Shown here: piece by piece, positions 8,826-17,024 of the stretch | How the letters are laid out: each line of letters begins with the position of its first letter | Position numbering within the stretch: position 1 is the stretch's first letter | Assembly (NCBI RefSeq): GCF_900631945.1 | Contig: NZ_UZWE01000029.1 | Coordinates: forward strand, 214,740-278,739 | Length of the DNA: 64,000 nt | Reading direction: 5' to 3' | DNA from: Paracoccus haematequi | GTDB lineage: Bacteria; Pseudomonadota; Alphaproteobacteria; Rhodobacterales; Rhodobacteraceae | The notes under the pieces: model-generated | What the model was told of the DNA's origin: nothing | Seen by the model: only the letters and a program-made list of their open reading frames with translations | Databases searched by the model: none | Made by a program: the position numbers and the translations under genes

Positions 8826-9887
8826 ATGGCGACGGTCGAGGCAATAAAGCTGCACAAGCGCTATCATGACTTCGTCGCCCTGGACGATGTGACGCTTCGT
8901 GCAGAATCAGGGCAGCTGGTGACGCTCTTGGGGCCTTCGGGCTGCGGCAAGAGCACCACCCTTCGCTGTCTGGCGGGATTTCTGGACCCTGAAGGCGGGG
9001 ACATCACGCTGGATGGTGAAAGCATCCTGAAGCTGCCTTCGAACCGTCGCGGCTTCGGTGTGGTCTTTCAGAACTATGCTCTGTTTCCGCACATGACGGT
9101 GGCCGAGAACATCGGCTACGGGCTGAGGTTGCAGAAATGCCCCAAGCCCGACATGGCGCGGCGCGTCGGGGAAGCGGTCGATCTGGTTCGACTCAATGGA
9201 CTGGAAGACCGTCTGCCACGCCAAATCTCGGGCGGGCAACAGCAGCGGGTCGCCTTGGCGCGGGCACTGGTGATGAAGCCGCGTCTTCTGCTTCTGGACG
9301 AGCCTCTGGCGAACCTGGATGCGCGGTTGCGAGACGAGGTGCGGTGGCTGATCCGCGACCTGCAGCAGCAGTCGGGGATCACGGCCTTCTATGTGACCCA
9401 TGACCAGTCCGAAGCGATGGCCATGTCCGACATGGTGGCTGTCATGAAAGCAGGTCGCGTTGCCCAGTTCGCCACGCCGCGCGAAATCTATCAAAAGCCG
9501 GTCGAACGCTATGTGGCGGATTTCACCGGCGAGGCCAATTTCCTGGCCTGTCAGTCGGTCGCGGAACAGGGTTCGGGACAATACCGGATCGAGGCAGGCG
9601 GCACCGTGCTGACAGTGGCTGGCGTCCAGGGCCTGAACGGTCGCGCGGAACTGCTGGTCCGCCCCGAGACATTGCGTCTGGCCGCCCCGGACGAGGCGGC
9701 GGATTTCAACGGACGTATCGTCAAGTGTGCCTTCGTGGGTGCCTCGCAGCTGTGCGAGATCGCACTGCCCGATGGCGGGACGCTGAAGCTGACGGCGGCG
9801 CCCAATACGCCTGTCCATGTCGGCGACGCGGCGGCGGTCGTGATGGATCGCGCACAAGCCTGGCTGATGCCCGAGGTGGCGCCATGA
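8826..9887 (+). CDS. Polyamine-type ABC transporter ATPase (PotA type)
   Basis: 353 residues. Walker A GPSGCGKST lies at 36-44. The Q-loop VVFQNYALFPHMTV, signature ISGGQQQRVALARAL, Walker B LLLLDEPLANLD and H-loop VTHDQ follow in order. A TOBE-type regulatory domain occupies about residues 275-345. This arrangement is typical of PotA/FbpC-like subunits of type I importers. The ATG is three bases after the binding-protein stop, and its own stop overlaps the next permease start (ATGA). Confidence 0.9.
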   Translation: MATVEAIKLHKRYHDFVALDDVTLRAESGQLVTLLGPSGCGKSTTLRCLAGFLDPEGGDITLDGESILKLPSNRRGFGVVFQNYALFPHMTVAENIGYGLRLQKCPKPDMARRVGEAVDLVRLNGLEDRLPRQISGGQQQRVALARALVMKPRLLLLDEPLANLDARLRDEVRWLIRDLQQQSGITAFYVTHDQSEAMAMSDMVAVMKAGRVAQFATPREIYQKPVERYVADFTGEANFLACQSVAEQGSGQYRIEAGGTVLTVAGVQGLNGRAELLVRPETLRLAAPDEAADFNGRIVKCAFVGASQLCEIALPDGGTLKLTAAPNTPVHVGDAAAVVMDRAQAWLMPEVAP

Positions 9888-10741
9888 CCGCCAAGACCCG
9901 CCTGCGACTGCTGCTGTCGGTGCCGGCCATCGTTCTGATCTTCGTATTCATGATCCTGCCGATCACGAACATGATCGAGATGAGCTTTCGCACGCCCGGC
10001 ACGAGCGAGCCGTTCGGCCCCGATTATACCGGAATGCATTACACCCGCATTCTGGGGGATGGTTATTATTGGGGCGTGCTGGCGCGTTCGTTGCTGACCG
10101 CAGGGCTGGTGACGGTGCTGTGCCTGATCGTCAGCTTTCCGATCGCTTGGCATCTGTCTCGGGCGCGCGGGCTGAAGGCCGTCCTGCTTTACGCCTGCAT
10201 CGTCTCGCCCCTGATGACCGGCGTCCTGGTGCGCAATTTCGGCTGGATGATCGTCACCGCCCTGAACGGCCCGCTGAACGAGACGCTGATGGCCCTGGGC
10301 ATCATCGAACGTCCGCTGCGGCTTTTGTTCACGCAGGGGCTGGTGGTCCTGGCGCTGGTGCATGTCTTTGTGCCTTTCATGGTGCTGCCGATCAACAATG
10401 CCCTGCGCAATATCCCCGAAAGCCTGACCGAAGCCTCGGCCTCGATGGGGGCGAGCCGGATGCAGGTCTTCCGCGACATCATCCTGCCGCTCAGCTTTCC
10501 GGGCATCCAGCCGGGCATGATCCTGGTCTATGTCCTGGCCGTCGCGGCCTATGTGACGCCGGCGCTGCTTGGCGGGCAGATGGTCAGCGTGATGCCGACG
10601 CTGATCGTGGGCGAATTGACCGGGACATTCCAGTGGCCCTTCGGTTCGGCGCTGGCAATCACCCTGTCGGTCTCGACGGTGATCGTGGTGGTGACATTCA
10701 CGATGCTGACCTCGAAGCTGATGGAAAGGGCCAAGGCATGA
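9884..10741 (+). CDS. Polyamine-type ABC transporter permease, PotB-like
   Basis: 285 residues, six predicted hydrophobic segments. The first (VPAIVLIFVFMILPI) is followed by a periplasmic loop with the PotB-like FSGPDY-type region. The EAA loop (TEASASMGASRMQVFRDIILP) is intact. The start codon overlaps the ATPase stop and its stop overlaps the next permease start, so all four importer genes are probably translated from one message. Confidence 0.88.
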   Translation: MTAKTRLRLLLSVPAIVLIFVFMILPITNMIEMSFRTPGTSEPFGPDYTGMHYTRILGDGYYWGVLARSLLTAGLVTVLCLIVSFPIAWHLSRARGLKAVLLYACIVSPLMTGVLVRNFGWMIVTALNGPLNETLMALGIIERPLRLLFTQGLVVLALVHVFVPFMVLPINNALRNIPESLTEASASMGASRMQVFRDIILPLSFPGIQPGMILVYVLAVAAYVTPALLGGQMVSVMPTLIVGELTGTFQWPFGSALAITLSVSTVIVVVTFTMLTSKLMERAKA

Positions 10742-11550
10742 GCGCGGCAGGTGCAACCTTTGGAAGCGGCCGCAGTGTCGGGCTTGGCTTTTCCCTGCTG
10801 ATCGTGGCGCTTTACGTGTTCCTGCTGATGCCGCTGGTCACGATCGTCGGTGCGTCCTTCACCTCGGGCCTGATGATCGAGTTTCCGCCGCAGGGCTTTT
10901 CGTTGCAGTGGTATCAAGAGTTCCTGTCGCGCAAGGATCTGGTCGATGGGCTGCTGATGTCGTTGCGCGTTGCTGCGATCACTGCGGTCGTGACGACGGT
11001 CATAGCGGTGATGGCGGCCTTGGCGGGGCAGGCGATGGCGGGCCGCATGGCCGGCTGGTTCCATCTGGGCATGACCTTGCCGCTGCTGGTGCCGGAACTG
11101 CTGACGGCCGTCGGCCTGCTGTTCTTCCTTTACAAGATCGGATTGGGCAAGACCGTTCTGGGGCTGCAGTTCGGCCATATCCTGATGGCCTTTCCCTATG
11201 CCTATGTCTCGATCACGGCCGCCCTGCGGCAGGTGCCCCCGTCCCTTGAGGAAGCCTCTTCCAGCATGGGTGCGACCGGCTGGCAGACTTTCAGGCTGGT
11301 GATCCTGCCGCTGGTCATGCCGGGGGTGGCGATGGGCGCGATCTTCGCCTTCATCAACAGCTTTGATCTTTACACGATCTCGCTGCTGTTGAAGCCGATT
11401 GGCGGAAACACCCTGCCTCTCGCGCTGTTCGACTTTCTGACCTACGAATTCAAGCCCACGGCGGCCGCGGCGGCGACACTGTCGATCCTGCTGTCTCTTG
11501 TGGGTGTGGTGCTGGTGCAACGCCTTGTCGGCCTGCAGCGGGCCTTCTGA
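10738..11550 (+). CDS. Polyamine-type ABC transporter permease, PotC-like
   Basis: 270 residues with six hydrophobic segments and the EAA loop LEEASSSMGATGWQTFRLVILP. The motif FPPQGFSLQWYQEFL after the first helix is typical of PotC-like subunits. It is the last transporter gene; a 34-base gap with an AAAGGAAG ribosome binding site leads to the racemase gene. Confidence 0.88.
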   Translation: MSAAGATFGSGRSVGLGFSLLIVALYVFLLMPLVTIVGASFTSGLMIEFPPQGFSLQWYQEFLSRKDLVDGLLMSLRVAAITAVVTTVIAVMAALAGQAMAGRMAGWFHLGMTLPLLVPELLTAVGLLFFLYKIGLGKTVLGLQFGHILMAFPYAYVSITAALRQVPPSLEEASSSMGATGWQTFRLVILPLVMPGVAMGAIFAFINSFDLYTISLLLKPIGGNTLPLALFDFLTYEFKPTAAAAATLSILLSLVGVVLVQRLVGLQRAF

Positions 11551-11584
11551 CGCGCTTGCCCCAACCGACCCGAAAGGAAGACCA

Positions 11585-12310
11585 ATGACGGACGATTTGG
11601 CCGGTCGGCCCCGGCTGCTTTACCAGCTTGTCAGCCCCCTGCACCGCACCGCAGGGCAGGCCGAAGTGGCGCGGCGCCTGGCGATGCTGCAAGCCTGGGC
11701 TCCGGGCTGCGATGTCGGGATCGCCTCGCCCCAGAACGGGCCGCCTGCCATCGAAAAGGCCAGCGACATCGCCATGGTCGTGCCCCATCTTGCCGATGCT
11801 GCAAGAACCTGGACCGCCTCGGGGCATCAGGCCGTTGTCATCGGCTGCTTCAGCGACCCGGGCGTCGAGGCTTTGTCCGAGATCTCGGGCCTGCCGGTCA
11901 TCGGACCGGGCGAGGCGGGCATTCTGGCAGCCCTGCAACTGGGTGAGCGGTTCTCGGTCCTGTCGTCGGACCCGACACCGCCCGGACTGCGGCGGCGCAT
12001 CAGGGGCATGGGCGCCGAGCCGATGTTTCTATCCGAGGTCCGTGTCGGAGGATCAGTCGCTGCGCTGATTGCCGATCCCGACCGCCACCTGCCTGCCATC
12101 GTCGATCAGGCACGCGGCTGCGTGGCCGCCGGTGCCGAAGTGCTGGTGCTGGGTTGCCTTGCCATGTCGTTCGCGCCGGGACTTGCGCAAAATTTGTCGC
12201 GGGCCGTGGGCGTGCCGGTTGTCAATCCCGTCATTGCCGGGCTGCGCGCCGCCGAGACCGCTCTTTTGTTCGGCGCCGGCCTGCGCCCGCAGACCATTAT
12301 CGAAGGCTGA
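11585..12310 (+). CDS. Asp/Glu/hydantoin racemase family protein
   Basis: 241 residues, the usual size for the Asp/Glu/hydantoin racemase fold. Two symmetry-related catalytic cysteines are visible: VIGCFSDPG (first half) and VLGCLAMSF (second half), matching the family's two-Cys mechanism. Family members epimerise 5-substituted hydantoins, allantoin (HpxA) or dicarboxylic amino acids, or act as maleate isomerases. With an AllE-like protein and cyclic-amide-type hydrolases downstream, an allantoin or hydantoin racemase is the favoured reading, by context. Confidence 0.75.
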   Translation: MTDDLAGRPRLLYQLVSPLHRTAGQAEVARRLAMLQAWAPGCDVGIASPQNGPPAIEKASDIAMVVPHLADAARTWTASGHQAVVIGCFSDPGVEALSEISGLPVIGPGEAGILAALQLGERFSVLSSDPTPPGLRRRIRGMGAEPMFLSEVRVGGSVAALIADPDRHLPAIVDQARGCVAAGAEVLVLGCLAMSFAPGLAQNLSRAVGVPVVNPVIAGLRAAETALLFGAGLRPQTIIEG

Positions 12311-12314
12311 CATC

Positions 12315-13199
12315 TTGAACTTCATCGACCCCGATTATGCCGACCTGCTGCAAACCGCGCGCTGCCAACCCGGACGGCGCGTTCCCATTCCGGATCTGGC
12401 CTGGCCCGAAGGCGTCAGATGCGCGGTGAACTTCACCTTGGATTTCGACGCGATGCTGTTGCGGCGGCTGCTCAACGAACCTTGGGGCCAGCGCGCCAAG
12501 GGCGAATTCGGCGGCCGGGTGGGGATATGGCGCATCCTCGACATGTTCGACGGACAGGATGTCAAGGTTACGGTCTTTACGCCGGGCCGGATCTGCGAAC
12601 TTTATCCGAAGGCGCTGCATCGCGCCGTCGCGGCCGGACATGAATTGGCCGACCACATGTGGGAACATGATGTGGCAACCGATCCGGTGATCGAGGAGGC
12701 GCATCTGTCGCGCACCCTGGCCGCCTTGTCCGGGATTTCTGGACAGCCGGTGATCGGCACGCGGTCCAGCCACACGCAGGCGCTGCTGCGGAACAAGGGC
12801 GTGCTCTACAACTCGTTCACCTCCGCCAGCCGGATGCCGCTTTACGAATACGACGAGGAAGGCGCGAACCCCATCCTGCAACTGCCGTTCCATTACGCCC
12901 TGGATGACGCGATGTTCTTCAGCTTCGGCTGGCTTGCCACGCCCAACCAGGCGCAGAGGATCATGGATGTGGACGAGGTCTTCGACATCTGGTGGCAAAC
13001 CTTCGAGCAGGAATACCGGCGCGGCGGCTATGTGAATTTCCTGCTGCATCCCTTCGTCTCGGGTCATGCCCTGCGGGTCGACATGCTGGAGCGGCTGATC
13101 CAGCGGATGAAGACCCTGCCGGGCGTGTGGTTTCCGACCTGCGCCGAGGTCGCGCACCACATCCTGACCCATTACCCCCTGCACAAGATCGAGGGATGA
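12315..13199 (+). CDS. NodB-fold (polysaccharide deacetylase family) hydrolase, metal ligands present
   Basis: 294 residues from a TTG start at 12315, four bases after the racemase stop with GAAGG just upstream; no ATG or GTG fits better. The NodB-domain motifs are present: VNFTLDFD (metal Asp), the HxxxH pair in ADHMWEHD, and GTRSSHTQ in the third motif. Later aromatic and His-containing stretches are FHYALDD and HPFVSGH. Family members outside sugar deacetylation include the allantoinase PuuE and cyclic imidases. PuuE replaces the Asp-His-His triad by Glu-His-Trp, and this protein keeps the triad, so it is not a standard PuuE. A cyclic ureide or imide hydrolase is inferred from neighbours. 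Confidence 0.75.
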   Translation: MNFIDPDYADLLQTARCQPGRRVPIPDLAWPEGVRCAVNFTLDFDAMLLRRLLNEPWGQRAKGEFGGRVGIWRILDMFDGQDVKVTVFTPGRICELYPKALHRAVAAGHELADHMWEHDVATDPVIEEAHLSRTLAALSGISGQPVIGTRSSHTQALLRNKGVLYNSFTSASRMPLYEYDEEGANPILQLPFHYALDDAMFFSFGWLATPNQAQRIMDVDEVFDIWWQTFEQEYRRGGYVNFLLHPFVSGHALRVDMLERLIQRMKTLPGVWFPTCAEVAHHILTHYPLHKIEG

Positions 13200-13203
13200 C
13201 GCG

Positions 13204-14142
13204 ATGCCTTGGAAGGACAACTATACCACCAGCGATGAGGTGGGGATTCGCGACCACGAAATCAGCTGGCCCCTTGGTCAGCAGATGGCCTTGGGTCTGA
13301 CCGTCAACCTGAACCCCGCCGCAGCGGGCAAGGGGATCACGAAAAAGGATCTGGCCTATCCGACATGGCATTTCGGGATGCACGAGGGGCTGGATGCGTT
13401 CCTGAGCCTGTTTGCCCGTCTGAACATTCGCGCCACATTCGCCGTCCCCGCCCTGGTCGCCGAGGCCTTCGCGCCGCGCATCCGGCAGGTCGCCGAGGCT
13501 GGCCACGAGATCGCCGCACAGGGCCTGATCGGCGAGGATCCGTCCTTGATGCAGCCCGGTCAGGAAGCCGCGCTTATCGGCAAGGCGACGGAAATCCTGA
13601 CGCGCATCACCAGTGCCGCACCGAAAGGCTGGTTTGCCCTGCCACGTCCCGACGATGCCTTCGCCACCGGAACAGTAACGGATGACACAGTCCGGCTGCT
13701 GCGCCAGGCGGGCTATACCTATTATGGCAACGGTATGGCCGACGATGCGCCCTATTGGTGGGTGACCGATGCCAGCCGTGGCCAGAGCCTTCTGGCCTTG
13801 CCCTATTATTACCACTTCGATGACACGTTCTTCCTGATGTTTCCGCGAGAAGGCACGGGACTGGAGCGACCGGACGCGCTGCTGCGCAACTGGCACGCCG
13901 AGTTCGGTGCCCAGTATCGGCGCGGACGATACTTCAACCTGTGCGTCTCGCCCGCACGGTCCGGCTGGGCGCATCGGCTGGACAATCTGGCCAGCTTCCT
14001 GACCGAGGCCATGGAACACCCCGGTGTCTGGGCAGCCACAGGAACCGAGATCGCGGCGCACTGGCAGCAGCACTATCCGTCGGAAAGCCAGTTGAATCTG
14101 GAACCCTCGATCTGGCGCGACTATGCCGACAGTCTGAGTTGA
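13204..14142 (+). CDS. NodB-fold paralogue lacking the metal-binding residues
   Basis: 312 residues, starting four bases after its neighbour. It follows the same fold plan: a strand LTVNLNPAA where the catalytic Asp motif should be, GHEIAAQGLIGED where HxxxH is expected, then LPYYYHFDD and a C-terminal helix region parallel to the upstream protein (FHYALDD). The metal Asp and both His ligands are thus missing or replaced. Possible explanations are a non-catalytic partner subunit, a metal-independent activity, or a new function. Keeping full length and a tight operon position argues against simple decay. Confidence 0.65.
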   Translation: MPWKDNYTTSDEVGIRDHEISWPLGQQMALGLTVNLNPAAAGKGITKKDLAYPTWHFGMHEGLDAFLSLFARLNIRATFAVPALVAEAFAPRIRQVAEAGHEIAAQGLIGEDPSLMQPGQEAALIGKATEILTRITSAAPKGWFALPRPDDAFATGTVTDDTVRLLRQAGYTYYGNGMADDAPYWWVTDASRGQSLLALPYYYHFDDTFFLMFPREGTGLERPDALLRNWHAEFGAQYRRGRYFNLCVSPARSGWAHRLDNLASFLTEAMEHPGVWAATGTEIAAHWQQHYPSESQLNLEPSIWRDYADSLS

Positions 14143-14145
14143 GAA

Positions 14146-15276
14146 ATGACAGGATTTGACAGCGAAACACTTCTGAACGGCCTGATGCGTTGGGTCGAGA
14201 TCGACACCCCCACCGGAGACATCGAGGGCATCGCCCGCCTGATCGACCTGATCGAGACCGACCTGCGCCCCCTTGGACCTCGGCTCGAACGCATTCCGGC
14301 CCGCGAGGGTATGGGCGAGCACCTGATTGCGCGCTTTGCGGGTGGACCGGGACCGGGGGTGCTTGTGACCAGCCATATCGACACCGTCTGCCCGCCCGGC
14401 GCGGTGGCAATCCGGCGCGAGGGGGATCGTCAGTATGGCCCAGGGATCGCCGACATGAAGGGGGGCGGCTTCCTGGCCTTGGCGGCCATTGCCAGTCTTG
14501 TCCGTGAAGGCCTGCCGCTGCCGGGGCCGGTCACGATGATCTGGAACAGCGACGAGGAAATCGGATCGCCCACATCCTCGATGCTGATCGCGGAAGAGGC
14601 GCGGCGCCACGGCGCGGCCCTGATCCCCGAACCCGCTCGCGGCGACGAGGCGATCACCTTCCGCAAGGGGCGCGCAAAGTACCGCCTGGATTTTACGGGA
14701 CGCGAGGCGCATGCCGGCTCGGCCTTCCAGGATGGGCGAAGCGCTGTCTCCGAACTGGCACGGGCCGTTCTGGTCCTTGACGCCATGACCGATCTGGACC
14801 GGGGCACGACCGTCAACATAGGCCGAATTTCCGGTGGGACCGAACCCAATGTCGTTGCCGGTCGCGCCAGTTGCGACATCGACGTGCGCTTTGCCGACGA
14901 TGCTGATGGGCAGCGGGTCGAGGCGGCGATCATGGCTTATCGGCCGCATGACGGCGATGTCTGGGTCACGGTATCCGGGGAAATCGAGAAGCCCTGCCTG
15001 GCCCGGAGCAGCGGCACGATTGCGATGTTCCGGACCGCGCAACAGATCAATGCGGGCCTTGGCCTGCCGCTGCTGGAGACACGCTCGGGCGGGGGAAGCG
15101 ACGGCAACTTCACGTCTGCGGCGGGGATTCCAACGCTTGACGGCTTGGGCGCCATTGGGGGTGACTGGCATTCGCCCAACGAACATGTGCTTGTCGGACC
15201 GCTGGGACGCCGCGCCGCGCTGTTGCGAGGGCTGATCTTACATTTTGCGGGCCATGCGCCCGATGCAGGGACATGA
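14146..15276 (+). CDS. M20 family metallo-deacylase (ArgE/DapE type)
   Basis: 376 residues. Di-zinc ligands are visible in order: SHIDTV (HxD), GIADMKGG (bridging Asp), SDEEIGS (Glu-Glu, catalytic base and ligand), PEPARGDE (distal acidic ligand region) and HSPNEHV near the C-terminus. A dimerisation domain sits at about residues 175-285. This is the ArgE/DapE layout rather than the AllC allantoate amidohydrolase layout, but the position directly before an AllE homologue suggests it cleaves a carbamoyl or acyl amide intermediate. Its start is three bases after the preceding stop and its stop overlaps the next start. Confidence 0.8.
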   Translation: MTGFDSETLLNGLMRWVEIDTPTGDIEGIARLIDLIETDLRPLGPRLERIPAREGMGEHLIARFAGGPGPGVLVTSHIDTVCPPGAVAIRREGDRQYGPGIADMKGGGFLALAAIASLVREGLPLPGPVTMIWNSDEEIGSPTSSMLIAEEARRHGAALIPEPARGDEAITFRKGRAKYRLDFTGREAHAGSAFQDGRSAVSELARAVLVLDAMTDLDRGTTVNIGRISGGTEPNVVAGRASCDIDVRFADDADGQRVEAAIMAYRPHDGDVWVTVSGEIEKPCLARSSGTIAMFRTAQQINAGLGLPLLETRSGGGSDGNFTSAAGIPTLDGLGAIGGDWHSPNEHVLVGPLGRRAALLRGLILHFAGHAPDAGT

Positions 15277-16019
15277 CCATGAACCACCTGGCTGCATTCG
15301 GTGCGACCCGATCCGACATCAAGCCGCGCCACGCATTGCTGACACCGGAAAGCCATGAATGGATCACACAGCCGGATTGGCCTGGCGCGGAGCTGGCCTG
15401 GCTGATCTCGCCCGATCTGGGGGCGCAGCTGGCCATGGGGATCGTGCGTTGCGCGGAGGCTTGCGAGGCCCAACCCCCCGCCAAGGGCATCGCGCGCTTC
15501 CTGTTCTGTCTCGAGGGCCATGCCCGCCTGACCGACGGCACGGTCCTGTCGCCCGAGGACTTTTGCTTTCAGCCGCCTGGCCTGGGTGGCGGTCTGCACT
15601 TTACGGCAGGAGCGAAAGCGGTTGTCTTCGAATGGCGGTTCCTGCCGCGCGGACCCTTGCCGAACCCTGTTCATGGCAGCCTGAAGAAGATCGCGGGCCG
15701 ACCGCTGCGCGGTGACGATCGTTTGGTCGTGCAGAAGATGCTGCCCGAGGATTCCAGCTTCGACTTCGAGTTCAACATCATGAACTTTCAGCCAGGCGCC
15801 TCGCTGGCCTATGTCGAGACGCATTTCATGGAACATGGCCTGCTGATGCTCGACGGCGGCGGGGTCTACAGGTTGGATCGGGACTGGTATCCCGTCACTG
15901 CGGGCGACGCGATCTGGATGGGGCCGCATGTGCCGCAATGGTTCGGTGCCCTGGGGCGCAGTCCGGCGCGCTATCTGATCTGCAAGAACTACAACCGCTC
16001 ACCCCTGTCGCCGCGTTGA
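15273..16019 (+). CDS. allE: (S)-ureidoglycine aminohydrolase-like bicupin (AllE/UGHY)
   Basis: 248 residues, two cupin domains as in AllE. The N-terminus aligns with the family's ALLTP segment. The C-terminal cupin carries the metal motif ETHFMEHG, matching the E-x-H-x3-H ligands of ureidoglycine aminohydrolase, followed by WYPVTAGDAIWMGP and the terminal CKNYNR segment also seen in E. coli AllE. The enzyme releases ammonia from (S)-ureidoglycine to give (S)-ureidoglycolate in allantoin breakdown. It is the best functional marker in this cluster. Its 3' end overlaps the convergent LysR gene by 31 bases. Confidence 0.8.
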   Translation: MTMNHLAAFGATRSDIKPRHALLTPESHEWITQPDWPGAELAWLISPDLGAQLAMGIVRCAEACEAQPPAKGIARFLFCLEGHARLTDGTVLSPEDFCFQPPGLGGGLHFTAGAKAVVFEWRFLPRGPLPNPVHGSLKKIAGRPLRGDDRLVVQKMLPEDSSFDFEFNIMNFQPGASLAYVETHFMEHGLLMLDGGGVYRLDRDWYPVTAGDAIWMGPHVPQWFGALGRSPARYLICKNYNRSPLSPR

Positions 16020-16945
16020 AGCGTTTCGCCCCCGTACTGCGCAAACAGCGCCTTGATCGAGGCCGCAAAGGCGATCGAGGAACTGGTGGGCGTGCGCCCC
16101 GCCGCCCGGCAGCAGGACAGCGGCTTGTGGGTAAAGCCGGGGCTGTCCACGCCGATGAAGGCCAGTTGCTCGCGTTTGGTTTGCAGAAAACGTCCGATGA
16201 CCATGCTGACACCCAGGCCCTCCTGCACCATCTGCCGCAGAAGCGTGAAAGAGTTCGTGTGCATGATCACGCGCACGTCCACTCTGGCGCGGACAAGGGC
16301 ATCCTGGATCAGGTGGTGCAGCGACACCGAACTGTCGGGAAGGATGAACTTCTCGCCCGCAATCTCTTCCAGACGAACCTTCCGCCGCTGGGCAAGCGGG
16401 TGGTCGAGCCCGGTAATCAGATAGGTATTGCGATGCAGGACGGCCAGAACCTCCAGATCGGGAGAGGACGGGAAGTTGTAGCCCAAGCCGATATCGACGT
16501 CGCCTTCATGCAGGCGCTTCACGATCGCGGGGGTGTTCTCGACGATGATCGTATATTGCAGATGCGGAAAGTTCCGATGCAGGTCGCGCAGAATTCCCGG
16601 CAAAAGGTCCGAGGCGATGACCTCGTTCACGCCAAGCCGCAGGTGCCCGCGCTGCAAGCCTTTCAGTTCGTTCATCTCGTCCCGTGCGATCGCCAGTTCG
16701 TTCATCACGGATGCACAGCGGTAAAGAAGGATCTGGCCTGCCTCGGTCAGTTCCAGCCCCGCACGACCCCGGTCGCGCAGGAACAGTTCGACCCCCAGAT
16801 GCTCTTCGAGGTTGCGGATCTGCTTGCTGACGGCAGAGGGGGCGATGTTCAGGCGATCGGCGGCGGCACGAAAGGACTTCTGTTGGGCGACCTCGACGAA
16901 ATGACGCAGGCCGGACATGCGGGCAAGAACCGAGCTTGCGACCAT
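15989..16945 (-). CDS. LysR-family transcriptional regulator
   Basis: 318 residues. The N-terminal winged helix (GLRHFVEVAQQKSFRAAADRLNIAPSAVSKQIRNLEEHLG) and the effector domain from about residue 95 are intact. The tail after about residue 280 is unusually Ser/Thr/Ala- and Arg-rich. It overlaps allE on the opposite strand and diverges from the GlcD-like gene. The 79-base divergent gap holds a CACGT-N12-ACGTG inverted repeat that could be its binding site. It likely controls the ureide-type genes or the oxidase. Confidence 0.85.
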   Translation of the reverse strand: MVASSVLARMSGLRHFVEVAQQKSFRAAADRLNIAPSAVSKQIRNLEEHLGVELFLRDRGRAGLELTEAGQILLYRCASVMNELAIARDEMNELKGLQRGHLRLGVNEVIASDLLPGILRDLHRNFPHLQYTIIVENTPAIVKRLHEGDVDIGLGYNFPSSPDLEVLAVLHRNTYLITGLDHPLAQRRKVRLEEIAGEKFILPDSSVSLHHLIQDALVRARVDVRVIMHTNSFTLLRQMVQEGLGVSMVIGRFLQTKREQLAFIGVDSPGFTHKPLSCCRAAGRTPTSSSIAFAASIKALFAQYGGETLQRGDRGERL

Positions 16946-16956
16946 GGAAAGCCTTT

Positions 16957-16978
16957 CACGTCTCGTTCCAATAACGTG
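16957..16978. promoter_or_regulatory. Candidate LysR operator in the divergent gap
   Basis: Inverted repeat CACGT (16957-16961) / ACGTG (16974-16978) with a 12-base spacer, between the divergent LysR gene and the FAD oxidase gene. It lies 12 bases upstream of the regulator start, a normal place for autoregulation by LysR proteins. It is seen once only, so it is a candidate. Confidence 0.35.
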
Positions 16979-17024
16979 GTCATCATAAGCGGGGCAGGGT
17001 GCGGTGCAAGCTGACAGGAACACG

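Noticed and set aside
12315..14142. Calling either NodB protein a PuuE allantoinase
   Set aside because: PuuE has a Glu-His-Trp triad; the first protein keeps the metal-type Asp-His-His set and the second matches neither pattern, so the specific name is not supported.
12961..15186. Minus-strand open frame of about 740 codons across the NodB and M20 genes
   Set aside because: Antisense shadow of coupled genes with clear catalytic motifs; no recognisable domain.
14146..15276. Calling the M20 protein allantoate amidohydrolase (AllC)
   Set aside because: Motif order and length fit ArgE/DapE better than the AllC/hydantoinase branch; only context suggests a ureide substrate.
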